Source: Planctomycetaceae bacterium UBA4655
Lineage (GTDB): Bacteria > Planctomycetota > Planctomycetia > Pirellulales > UBA1268
Direction of reading: 5' to 3'
DNA: 19,369 bases
Assembly: GCA_002405515.1 (NCBI GenBank)
Contig: DHLZ01000267.1
Location: 1-19,369, forward strand
Positions 7,058 through 14,289 of the stretch are shown here, in pieces. Under the pieces are notes generated by a model that was not told the DNA's origin, ran no database searches, and saw only the letters and a list, made by a program, of their open reading frames with translations. The first letter of the stretch is position 1. Every line of letters begins with the position of its first letter. The translations under genes were made by a program, and so were the position numbers.

Positions 7058-8197
7058 TCACAAAGATGAAGAGGATGGCGAGTGGGAAACGGATCCCGGC
7101 GGCGCGAGCACCCCTACTTTTGCGCAGCGGGATTCTACCCCCCAGGCAAGCGCCGCGGGCATCACCACGAGCCACAGCGGCATCAGGGCCTTCACCCACT
7201 CCGGCACCTCGGGCAGGAGCATCGCCACGCCAGCGACCCCGCCGATCGCCGCAAGAAGGCCGTAGAGCAGCGACACCCGACCATGGGTGACCCCGCTGCG
7301 GACGAGCCGGTGGAAGAAGAATTCGCGGTGGGGAACCATCGGGTTGTGGCCGTTCCAGATCCGTCGGACCACGGACGCGCCCGCGTCGAAGATCGACGGC
7401 CAGACGACCAACACGAACGGCACGAACACCAGCGGTCGCAGGGTCTCCGGGAAGAGCAGCGGCATCGCCGCGAAGAACGTGCCGAGGAAGGCGCTCCCGA
7501 CGTCCCCCATGAAGATCCTCGCCGGATGCCAGTTGAAGACGAGGAATCCCGCGACCGCCGCGGCAAGGCACGCCCCGAGCACCATCAGCGGCGGAACCCA
7601 CAAGGCAAGCCCCACGATGGCCACCAGGAGCCCCGCCACCCACGCCTGCACGCCGCACATGCCGTCGATGCCGTCCATGAAGTTGAAGGCGTTGGTCAAC
7701 CCGACGATCCAGATCACCGTGATCGGCCAGCCGGCACTGCCAAGGTCGAACGTGCCGACGAGCGGCAGGGCCACCGACCGGATCGGGCCGACGATCGCCG
7801 TGATCGCGATCGCCGCTGCAATCTGGATGGCGAGCCGCACGGTAGCGCGAAGCGGGCGGATGTCGTCGATCGCGCCGACGACGCCGATCGCCACCGCGGG
7901 CAGGATCGCGCCGAGCAGCGGCAGGAGAACGTTTGGCCAACGGATCGCGACGGCGATCGTGGCGAGCGTCATCGTGATGACGATCGCGATGCCGCCGCCG
8001 CGGGCCGTCGGCAACGCGTGGGCGCTTCGCAGGTTGGGCAGGTCCACGAGCTTCCACCGCGAGGCAAGGATCACGACCATGTCCACGATCGCCGCCGACG
8101 CGATGAACACCGCGATCGAGAAGCCGGGCCAGATCGCCGACTCGAGCGAGTCGAACGTCGGAAAGAGCAGGGCGGGCTCGGGAGCCGGAGCGTTCAT
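7058..8197 (-). CDS. WecA/MraY-type polytopic sugar-1-phosphate transferase
   Basis: A protein of 379 residues with about ten to eleven hydrophobic segments, typical of GT4-like prenyl sugar transferases. The motifs are PTARGGG at 63-69, AIDDIRP at 109-115 (DDxx motif), NAFNFMDGIDG at 169-179, FMGDVGS at 229-235 and a late loop with His290 and His296 (the family's HxxxxxH-like region). These enzymes transfer a HexNAc-1-P from a UDP-sugar to undecaprenyl phosphate. The start ATG overlaps the aminotransferase stop (ATGA). The C-terminus ends in a Ser-rich tail of unknown role. Which UDP-sugar it uses cannot be told. A second transferase of unrelated fold follows in the operon. Confidence 0.94.
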   Translation of the reverse strand: MNAPAPEPALLFPTFDSLESAIWPGFSIAVFIASAAIVDMVVILASRWKLVDLPNLRSAHALPTARGGGIAIVITMTLATIAVAIRWPNVLLPLLGAILPAVAIGVVGAIDDIRPLRATVRLAIQIAAAIAITAIVGPIRSVALPLVGTFDLGSAGWPITVIWIVGLTNAFNFMDGIDGMCGVQAWVAGLLVAIVGLALWVPPLMVLGACLAAAVAGFLVFNWHPARIFMGDVGSAFLGTFFAAMPLLFPETLRPLVFVPFVLVVWPSIFDAGASVVRRIWNGHNPMVPHREFFFHRLVRSGVTHGRVSLLYGLLAAIGGVAGVAMLLPEVPEWVKALMPLWLVVMPAALAWGVESRCAKVGVLAPPGSVSHSPSSSSL

Positions 8198-9315
8198 CGG
8201 CGGCCCACCTCCGCGATCATGCCCGCGATCGCGCGGGCCTCGTCGGGCCCGACATGCCGGCCCATCGGCAGCGAAAGGCTCGTGGCGGCCAGCCGGTCGG
8301 TGAGCGCCAGCGGGCCGCGGCCCGCGTGGTAGTCCGCAAACGCCTCCATGCGGTGACAGGCGGGCGAGTAGTAGGCCCGCGAATCGACGCCGTGCGAGGC
8401 GAGGGCCGCGCGGACCTCGTCCCGGGACGCCCCGAAGGCGTCGCGGTCGATCGTGATCGAAAAATCCTTCCAGCTCGTCGTCGCCCCTTCGGGGATCTTC
8501 TGGAGGCCGATGCCGGGCAGCCCGCCGAGCACGGCCGCGTAGGACGCCGCGGCTTGGGCGCGATGGGCCGCCGTCTGCGGCAAGCGGGCGAGCGAGGCAT
8601 GGCCGACCGCCGCGGCCATTTCCATGAGACGGCCGTTGAGCCCGGGCACGCGGCAGCCGTAGCTGCCGTCGTTGCCGTATTCCCTCGCCTCGAGCACGGC
8701 CGCCGCGAGCGAGTCGTCGTCGGTCGCCACGATCCCCCCTTCACCGGCCACGACGAGCTTCGTGGGGGAGAGACTGAAGACCTGCGCGAGCCCCTCGCGG
8801 CCGACCTGGCGGCCGTTCACCTTCGAGCCGAAGGCGTGGGCCGCGTCGAAGACGACGGGCACGCCGGCGGTCGTGCCGATCCGCTCGAGTTCGGTCATGG
8901 CGCACGGCACGCCGAACGTGTGGCAGCCGAGGATCGCGAACGTGCGGGGAGTGATAGCGGCCTCGACGGCGGCGGGATCGATCGTCCACGTCGCCGGATC
9001 GACCTCGACGAACACCGGCACGAGCCCCGCCCACACGATCGCCGCCGGACCGGCGAGGAACATGAAGCTCGGCAGGATCACCTCCGATCTCCCCGGCGGC
9101 TGCAGCGGCTTCAGGCTCTGCATGAGCAGGGCGAGACCGACCGTGCAGCTGGAAACGCCGATCGCGTGCCGAACGCCGAGGACCTCGGCGGCGGCCGCCT
9201 CGAACCCCGCGAGCCGCGGCCCCTTCGTGAGGATGCCCGACTCCACGATCTCGCCGCACGCGGCTGCGACGCCACTCGTCTCGGGAAGGTCGGGCCGCAC
9301 GAACGGGATCCTCAC
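8194..9315 (-). CDS. DegT/DnrJ/EryC1-family sugar aminotransferase
   Basis: A protein of 373 residues with the fold type I PLP pattern of the DegT family. FDAAHAFGSK at 156-165 holds the cofactor-binding Asp157. FSLSPTK at 180-186 holds the Schiff-base Lys186, followed by GEGGIVATDD. NGRLMEMAAAVG at 227-238 is the usual substrate-side motif. The family transfers an amino group from Glu or Gln to a keto-sugar nucleotide. The dehydratase encoded just upstream would supply a 4-keto-6-deoxy sugar, giving a 4-amino-4,6-dideoxy sugar as in PglF-PglE; that pairing is inference. The start is a GTG at 9315, overlapping the upstream TGA (GTGA). The longer open frame upstream only overlaps the dehydratase gene. 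Confidence 0.94.
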   Translation of the reverse strand: MRIPFVRPDLPETSGVAAACGEIVESGILTKGPRLAGFEAAAAEVLGVRHAIGVSSCTVGLALLMQSLKPLQPPGRSEVILPSFMFLAGPAAIVWAGLVPVFVEVDPATWTIDPAAVEAAITPRTFAILGCHTFGVPCAMTELERIGTTAGVPVVFDAAHAFGSKVNGRQVGREGLAQVFSLSPTKLVVAGEGGIVATDDDSLAAAVLEAREYGNDGSYGCRVPGLNGRLMEMAAAVGHASLARLPQTAAHRAQAAASYAAVLGGLPGIGLQKIPEGATTSWKDFSITIDRDAFGASRDEVRAALASHGVDSRAYYSPACHRMEAFADYHAGRGPLALTDRLAATSLSLPMGRHVGPDEARAIAGMIAEVGRR

Positions 9316-11351
9316 GGCGACGCCTCCCGCGGCTCGACGAAGAGCGCCGACCAGAGCGAGCTCGCGGCTGGCTTCGCCTCCCGGGCCGGCCGTTCCCGCC
9401 CCACGACCTCGTGCCGGCCGGCGGCCGGGCAATCCCGCTCGGCGATGTCGAGAAGCACCCGCCCGGCCTCCGCCGGCCCCTTCTCGATCGCGACGAGCAG
9501 GTCGGTGATCCAGTGGCGGACCTCGGCGAGCGGCCGGGCCGGCCGGCTCACCTGCACGACGAGCGGGCTCGTCGTGCGGCTCTGCAGCTCGTCGGAGAAG
9601 AACAGCTCCTCGTCGAGCTTCTCCCCCGGCCGCAGGCCGCAGTAGCGGACATCCACCTCATCCTGCGGAATCTGCATGACGTAGGCGAGGCTGTGGACCA
9701 TGTCGACGATGCGGATCGGCTCGCCCATCTCGAGCACGAACGTGCCCCCCTGCTCTCCCACCGCGGCCGCCAGGAGCACGAGCTGCGCCGCCTCGTCGAT
9801 CGTCATGAAGTAGCGGCGGACGTCGGGGTGCGTGATCGTGATCGTCTGCCGGTGGGCGAGCTGCGACTCGAAGATCGGGACGGCGCTGCCGCTCGAGGCG
9901 AGCACGTTGCCGAACCTGACGACGACGAACTTCGTCGAGCTTTCCTTCGCGAACGACTGGAGGAACCGCTCCGCGAGCAGCTTCGAGGCCCCCATCACGC
10001 TCGATGGGTTCACCGCCTTGTCGGTGGAAAGCGCGACGAACGTCTCGACACCGGCGGCGGCCGCCAGCTCCGCGAGCGAAGCCGTTGCAAGCGTGTTGTT
10101 TTCGATCGCCTCGATCGGGTGCGACTCCATGAGCGGAAGATGCTTGAAGGCCGCCGCGTGGAGCACCACCGACGGGCGGTGGACCTTCAGGAGCTGCTCC
10201 GTCCGCCGGCGGTTGGCGACGTCGCACAACACCGGCACGATCTCGATCCCGTCGGTCGGATGCCGCTCGCGAAGCTCCCGATCGATCGTGAAGAGCGCGG
10301 CCTCCGACCGCTCGACGAGCACGAGCTTCGCCGGCAGGAACCGCACGAGTTGCCTGCAGATCTCGCTGCCGATCGAGCCGCCGGCCCCGGTCACGAGCAT
10401 GCACTTTTCGTGGATCAACGGGAAGACACGGGAATCGTTTTCGTCGAGCTTCGCCTGAGGACGCGTGAGCATGTCGCGCAGCTCGATGTCGCGGATCTTG
10501 AGCTTGCCGATGGTCGAAGGGCGGTTGTCGGGGCGGCTTTCGTTGCGGGGGCCAGTTTCCGCGATCCTGACACGGACGTCGAGCTCGGCGCACGCATCGC
10601 AGAGGGACCGCAGGCGACCGCCATAGATCGCTCCTTCCCGCACGATGACGTCGGACACCCGCAGCCGCTCGGCGCAGGCCGGCGCGACGCCCACCGGACC
10701 GAGCACGCGGGCCCGGCCGACATGGACGCCGTAGTGGGTCGGGTCGTCGTCCAGCAGCCCGGCCACGAAATACCGCTGGTCTCGCATCTCGCCCAGGGCG
10801 GCCGCGATCTCGCGGCCCTCGGGCGAGGCGTCGATGACGAGCGTTTTCCGATCCGAGCCGGTCGGCAGCGTCGGCACGATCTCCTCGTAGATGCTGCGGA
10901 GCAAGGCCTGGGCGCCACCGACGAAGAAGAGCGTGCCGACCCAGTCGAGCAGCAAGACCGCCCGCGGGATGGTTACCCAGCCGCCGCTCCGCGACACGAA
11001 GTAGTTCACCGCCGTCACGATCAGGAGCGCGAGCGTGGAGGCCCGCAGAAGCCGGTTGAGATCTTCGAACCGGGCCGCCTGAAATCGGCGGTGGCAGTAG
11101 CCGCGGGTGTAGAAGACGGCGAGCTTGATGCCGACCACCCACCAGAGCGTGGAGAGGATCGTGTCGGCGTCGGCAGGCCGCACGAGCAGCTCGCCCCGGA
11201 TGTAGAACGCCACGACGTAGGCGATTTCAAACAGGAGCGCGAGCACCGCCGAGACGACGATCGCCGACCGCGTCGGCACGAGCGACTTCAGAAATTTCCG
11301 AAGCCGTTTCGATGCGGTGGCGGCGATTGGCATGTGGGGCTCGAGACTCAT
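9312..11351 (-). CDS. Membrane-bound nucleotide-sugar 4,6-dehydratase (FlaA1/PglF/WbpM/CapD family)
   Basis: A protein of 679 residues, the usual size for the large members. Four hydrophobic segments lie at about 29-50, 66-83, 103-120 and 130-150. A small Rossmann-like domain follows (about 168-265), then the SDR domain: TGAGGSIGSE at 321-330, HAAAFKHLP at 398-406, catalytic TDK at 442-444 with VNPSSVMGASK at 448-458 (Met453 replaces the usual SDR Tyr, and Lys457 is kept, as in this family). It converts UDP-GlcNAc or a similar sugar to its 4-keto-6-deoxy form. The start at 11351 is uncertain; 11333 is equally possible, and no clear ribosome site is seen. The frame stays open upstream through dispersed repeats to 11525, which I regard as non-coding. 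The C-terminal 50 residues are low complexity. Confidence 0.94.
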   Translation of the reverse strand: MSLEPHMPIAATASKRLRKFLKSLVPTRSAIVVSAVLALLFEIAYVVAFYIRGELLVRPADADTILSTLWWVVGIKLAVFYTRGYCHRRFQAARFEDLNRLLRASTLALLIVTAVNYFVSRSGGWVTIPRAVLLLDWVGTLFFVGGAQALLRSIYEEIVPTLPTGSDRKTLVIDASPEGREIAAALGEMRDQRYFVAGLLDDDPTHYGVHVGRARVLGPVGVAPACAERLRVSDVIVREGAIYGGRLRSLCDACAELDVRVRIAETGPRNESRPDNRPSTIGKLKIRDIELRDMLTRPQAKLDENDSRVFPLIHEKCMLVTGAGGSIGSEICRQLVRFLPAKLVLVERSEAALFTIDRELRERHPTDGIEIVPVLCDVANRRRTEQLLKVHRPSVVLHAAAFKHLPLMESHPIEAIENNTLATASLAELAAAAGVETFVALSTDKAVNPSSVMGASKLLAERFLQSFAKESSTKFVVVRFGNVLASSGSAVPIFESQLAHRQTITITHPDVRRYFMTIDEAAQLVLLAAAVGEQGGTFVLEMGEPIRIVDMVHSLAYVMQIPQDEVDVRYCGLRPGEKLDEELFFSDELQSRTTSPLVVQVSRPARPLAEVRHWITDLLVAIEKGPAEAGRVLLDIAERDCPAAGRHEVVGRERPAREAKPAASSLWSALFVEPREASP

Positions 11352-11378
11352 GCGGCTCAGCTGAAAGCAAAACGGGTA

Positions 11379-11414
11379 CGGAAGCCCGAGGCGCAAGTTT
11401 CCCCGCAGGCGAAC
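11379..11414 (+). repeat. Dispersed repeat A-B copy
   Basis: A at 11379-11397 is exact, and B at 11398-11414 (TTTCCCCGCAGGCGAAC) has one change from the copies at the right end of the window. It lies 28 bases upstream of the proposed dehydratase start on the opposite strand. Confidence 0.9.
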
Positions 11415-11426
11415 TGCAGGAAAAAA

Positions 11427-11576
11427 CGGAAGCCCGAGGCGCAAGCCGAGACGGGAGTTGAGGAAATCCCCGATTCCGATTTCCTGCAACGGCTCCATGA
11501 GCACGCTTTTCGGACGCCACGCCAACGCCCCTCTCGGCTTGCGCCTCGGGCTTCCGCATGAGGCCTCGGGCTTCCG
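11427..11576. repeat. 130-bp inverted-repeat element (variant) plus extra A' half
   Basis: A-C starts at 11427 and its reverse complement ends at 11556. The terminal 24 bases are perfect (through CCGAG), with one changed base next to them. The interior (about 11463-11520) does not resemble the interior of the 156-bp copies. A second reversed, partial A' follows at 11562-11576. The ends, rather than the interior, define the family. Confidence 0.88.
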
Positions 11577-11626
11577 TGTTCAACGCAACGAATACTCCAC
11601 GTCATTCCAAAATCCCCTATCCCGAC

Positions 11627-12187
11627 CTACAGCCTCTCGAGGTCCACGTCTTCGAGCTCGATCGACACGCCCTGGTTGAGGAACTGCACGGCGATGACGA
11701 GCCGCTCCTCCCCCTTTCGCTTCACGACCACGCCCTCGAGCCCCGCGAGGGCTCCGCTCCGTACGCGGACCGGCTGCCCCGGTTCGAGCCTCGCCTCGGG
11801 TGTGAGCGGCCGGTCGGAGGCGATGAGCTGGTGGATGTTGCGGAGGTCGGCGACGAGCCGCTCGGGATCGCTCACCGGCAGCCAGCGGGAGATCGTGTTG
11901 GTGGCGAGGGCCTCGCGGCGGGCGTCGTCATCGACGAGGGAAAAGACGTAGCCGGGGAAAAGCGGCACGTAGGACGAGCGAGTCCGCCCACCCGCAGCCC
12001 TCAACCGCCGGCGGACGAGCGGGCCGTAGAACGGGATCGATCCCGCCTCCAGCTTCCGCATGAGATCCTTTTCTCGACGGGAAAGCGTGTAGAAGGCGAC
12101 CCAGCGGGAATCCTCGCCGGCCCGGAGGGCGGGCGCGTCGAGGAGATCCGGGGGGAAGAGGTCGTTTTGGTGGGGCAGGAGCGGCAT
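11627..12187 (-). CDS. Specialised NusG/RfaH-type transcription factor
   Basis: A protein of 186 residues. The NGN domain spans about 27-125: RWVAFYTLSRREKDLMRKL at 28-46 replaces the usual W-x-V-x-x-x-x-x-x-E start, and YVPLFPGYVF at 73-82 is the family's pattern. A KOW domain follows at about 135-183 (GQPVRVRSGALAGLEGVVV). NusG paralogues of this kind (RfaH, UpxY, LoaP) bind RNA polymerase and help it read long operons, often polysaccharide ones. It is the first gene of a seven-gene polysaccharide and acyl operon downstream, which fits. The 26-residue N-terminal extension is unusual. An AGGA lies about 10 bases before the ATG. Housekeeping NusG is less likely because secE and ribosomal protein genes are absent here. 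Confidence 0.92.
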   Translation of the reverse strand: MPLLPHQNDLFPPDLLDAPALRAGEDSRWVAFYTLSRREKDLMRKLEAGSIPFYGPLVRRRLRAAGGRTRSSYVPLFPGYVFSLVDDDARREALATNTISRWLPVSDPERLVADLRNIHQLIASDRPLTPEARLEPGQPVRVRSGALAGLEGVVVKRKGEERLVIAVQFLNQGVSIELEDVDLERL

Positions 12188-12373
12188 GGAGCAGGATTCC
12201 TGCGAGCAAGTTTACGACGTTTCCAAAGGCCGGTCGCGGGGAGGGAAAGTTTACGCCCAGGAAATGCCGATAGAAACGATTGCGGCGACTTTGCCGGTCG
12301 TATCGAGGTCACGGGCCAGCCTGCCACACGCGGAATCACGCCGATGCTCACACAAATCAGTCGGAGTCGATCG
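12188..12373. promoter_or_regulatory. Divergent intergenic region between NusG-like and Wza-like genes
   Basis: This 186-base region should hold promoters for both directions. It contains a direct repeat AAGTTTACG at 12208-12216 and 12247-12255 (39 bases apart) and an inverted repeat GCAGGA-T-TCCTGC at 12191-12203 next to the NusG-like start. These could be operator sites. I could not assign reliable -35 and -10 boxes by eye. Confidence 0.4.
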
Positions 12374-13753
12374 ATGCGGTTGGCCGTGGTGGCTTCGTAT
12401 GCCCTCGCGGCCGGGGCCCTGACGGGCTGCAGCACGTTTGGCAGGCCGCAGCACCTCACGGCCGAGGCCGTGATGAAGGATGCCAGCTGCCCCGCCGATC
12501 CGCAGAAGATGCCCGCCAAGGAGCTTGCGAAGGTGACGCTCCCGCCGTATGTGATCGAGCCGCCCGACATTCTGCTCATCGACGCGCTGCGGGTCGTGCC
12601 GAAGCCCCCCTTCCGGATCCAGAGCTTCGACACGCTGCAGGTGATCGTCGAGGGCACGCTGCTCGAGCAGCCGATCAACGGGCTCTACGTCGTGGAGCCG
12701 GGCGGAATGCTCGACCTCGGGCCCTCCTACGGGAAGGTGATGGTCGGCGGCCAGTCGCTCGAGGAGGCACAGGACTCCGTCTTTCGGCATCTGAAGCGGG
12801 TGCTCAAGGAGCCGCAGGTGTCGCTCACGCTCGCGCAGGCCGCGGGGCAGCAGCAGATCTCCGGTGAACACCTCGTCGGCCCCGACGGGATGGTGAACCT
12901 CGGCACCTACGGCACCGTCTACGTCACCGGCATGACGCTCCAGGAGGCGAAGGAGGCGATCGAGAAGCAGCTCGCGAAGCACCTCGACGCGCCGCTCGTG
13001 TCGGTGGACGTCTTCTCCTACAACTCGAAGGTCTATTACGTCGTGACCGAAGGCGCGGGCTTCGGCGACAACGTCGCGAGGTTTCCCGTGACGGGCAACG
13101 AGACCGTGCTCGACGCGATCTCGCAGATCAACGGCCTCTCGCGGCTCTCGAGCAAGCAGATGTGGATCGCCCGGCCCGCCCCGTCGGGCGTCGGCTGCGA
13201 CCAGATCCTGCCGGTGGACATCGAGGCCATCATGAAGGGTGGCTCGACCGCCACGAACTACCAGATCCTGCCGGGTGACCGGGTCTTCATCGCCCAGGAC
13301 CAGTGGATCGCCTTCGAGAGCGTCGTCGGCAAGATCACGGGGCCCTTCGAGCGGATGTTTGGCTTCGCCCTGCTCGGCAGCCAGACCGTCCAAACGATCA
13401 ACCGCTTCCCCTTCGGCTTCAACCCGAACTTCGGGGCCTGCTGGGTGGCGAGAGAGGTCTACGGCATCCACAACCCGAAGTGGCTCATGTTCCGCGAGTG
13501 GCTGCTGACGCAGGCCCCGAGTTGGCTGCGGGAGGCCTACATCGCCCACGGCGAGGAATTCGCGGCTTGGATCCACGACAAGCCGGTCGTGAAGGCCGTG
13601 GTCCGGGGTATGATGGATACAGTCCTCTGGTGGACCGGCGCGAACCCGGAAGCGTATAGTAACGAGAGCCTGAACGCGAACGTCAGCGCCCACGCGGAAA
13701 CCGAACCTAACGCCAACACGGAAGCCCGAGCCGCAAGCCGAGAGGGGCGTTGA
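12374..13753 (+). CDS. Wza-type polysaccharide export lipoprotein with C-terminal extra module
   Basis: A protein of 459 residues. A lipoprotein signal ends in LTGC, with Cys19 as lipid site, so it is an outer membrane or periplasmic lipoprotein. The export (Poly_export) region is at about 58-155 and SLBB-like folds at about 160-312 (GPDGMVNLGTYGTVYVTG, then LPGDRVFI at 299-306). Wza proteins form the outer membrane channel for capsule or exopolysaccharide. After about residue 355 a separate module starts with CWVAREVYG and continues through FREWLLTQAP, AYIAHGE and VVRGMMD; it resembles a Cys-start C-terminal domain found on various bacterial proteins. The last residues (about 449-459) come from a dispersed repeat that also gives the TGA. 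The start at 12374 has GGAG 7 bases upstream; an in-frame ATG at 12344 is an alternative. No Wzc-like partner is in the window. Confidence 0.95.
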   Translation: MRLAVVASYALAAGALTGCSTFGRPQHLTAEAVMKDASCPADPQKMPAKELAKVTLPPYVIEPPDILLIDALRVVPKPPFRIQSFDTLQVIVEGTLLEQPINGLYVVEPGGMLDLGPSYGKVMVGGQSLEEAQDSVFRHLKRVLKEPQVSLTLAQAAGQQQISGEHLVGPDGMVNLGTYGTVYVTGMTLQEAKEAIEKQLAKHLDAPLVSVDVFSYNSKVYYVVTEGAGFGDNVARFPVTGNETVLDAISQINGLSRLSSKQMWIARPAPSGVGCDQILPVDIEAIMKGGSTATNYQILPGDRVFIAQDQWIAFESVVGKITGPFERMFGFALLGSQTVQTINRFPFGFNPNFGACWVAREVYGIHNPKWLMFREWLLTQAPSWLREAYIAHGEEFAAWIHDKPVVKAVVRGMMDTVLWWTGANPEAYSNESLNANVSAHAETEPNANTEARAASREGR

Positions 13754-13807
13754 GAAAAGCACCGTGAGTTGATGGAACGCCAACCTGCCTCGCGGCTCGT
13801 GCTTCCG
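13719..13807. repeat. Short dispersed-repeat element overlapping the Wza-like stop
   Basis: The left end is A with one change (13719-13737), then C CCGAGAGGGGCGTTGA (13738-13753). The right end is a worn reversed A' finishing in GCTTCCG at 13807. The element is 89 bp. Its C module contains the TGA that ends the Wza-like gene, so the last eleven or so residues of that protein are repeat-derived. Confidence 0.85.
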
Positions 13808-13835
13808 TGAACGACCTTGTCGCAAAAAACCTGCC

Positions 13836-14270
13836 ATGAAACGCACGAGCCTTTCCCTCCTCGCCGCCCTGCTGCTCACCGTGATCTTCGGCACGGCTCT
13901 CGCGCAGGAGCCAGGTGGAAACCTGCCGTTCACGAACATCTACAAGCGGCCGGCCGTGAGCCCCTACACGATGCTCGGCACGCCTCAAAATCCAATGAAC
14001 GTGGATAGCCAGACGGGGAACATCACCGCCACCAACCCGCTCATCTACCAGCAGCTCATCCAGCCGCGGCTCGAGCAGGAGCGGCAGCAGACGACGATCC
14101 TGCGGCAAAACCGGCAGCTTGGCAACCTCCAAAATCAGGTGCAATCGATCCAGCGGGACACGAGCATGCGGCAGTTGGATCGCTCGATCCGCCCGACCGG
14201 CCACGCCTCGACGTTCATGAACACGTCGCACTACTTCGGCGCGGGCAACGCGGGCCGCGGCCGACGGTAG
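13836..14270 (+). CDS. Small secreted protein, planctomycete-type, unknown function
   Basis: A protein of 144 residues with a clear signal peptide (MKRTSLSLL, hydrophobic core, cleavage probably after ALA at about 23). The mature part is Gln/Asn rich: NPLIYQQLIQPRLEQERQQ, a helical and possibly coiled-coil stretch at about 68-115, and an end with RPTGHASTFMNTSHYF. I remember similar short proteins ending in a PTGH...SHY pattern from planctomycete genomes; no function is known to me. It starts 82 bases after the Wza-like stop, with a repeat element between, so co-transcription is possible. No ribosome site is obvious. Confidence 0.82.
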   Translation: MKRTSLSLLAALLLTVIFGTALAQEPGGNLPFTNIYKRPAVSPYTMLGTPQNPMNVDSQTGNITATNPLIYQQLIQPRLEQERQQTTILRQNRQLGNLQNQVQSIQRDTSMRQLDRSIRPTGHASTFMNTSHYFGAGNAGRGRR

Positions 14271-14288
14271 CCTACCGAAAACCGGTAG
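14265..14288. terminator. Possible bidirectional hairpin between convergent genes
   Basis: The stem CTACCG (14272-14277) and CGGTAG (14283-14288) enclose the loop AAAAC. A further CGGTAG at 14265-14270 could compete for the same pairing, and it overlaps the stop of the small secreted protein gene. The kinase stop is at 14290-14292. There is no long T run, so the call is weak. Confidence 0.35.
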
Positions 14289-14289
14289 C

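Larger units (their letters stand above)
11352..11626 (-). promoter_or_regulatory. Repeat-filled spacer between NusG-like and dehydratase genes
   Basis: This gap of 275 bases is the longest inside the minus-strand operon. Most of it is dispersed repeat: A-B at 11379-11414, then a 130-bp A-C...C'-A' element at 11427-11556 and a partial A' at 11562-11576. Since an antiterminator-type NusG gene sits just upstream, strong hairpins here could attenuate transcription unless bypassed. No known antiterminator recruitment sequence was recognised. Confidence 0.4.

Noticed and set aside
11352..11525. N-terminal extension of the dehydratase through the repeats
   Set aside because: The translated extension only reflects repeat modules (such as RLGLRLGLP) and has no counterpart in the family.
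9411..11561. Long open frame of 716 codons on the + strand opposite the dehydratase gene
   Set aside because: It is an antisense shadow in GC-rich DNA. Its translation is Arg/Asp/His/Glu rich and without domains, while the minus strand encodes a clear FlaA1-type protein.
11352..12373. A JUMPstart/ops-type antiterminator recruitment sequence
   Set aside because: I looked for it because of the NusG paralogue but saw no matching sequence in either flank.
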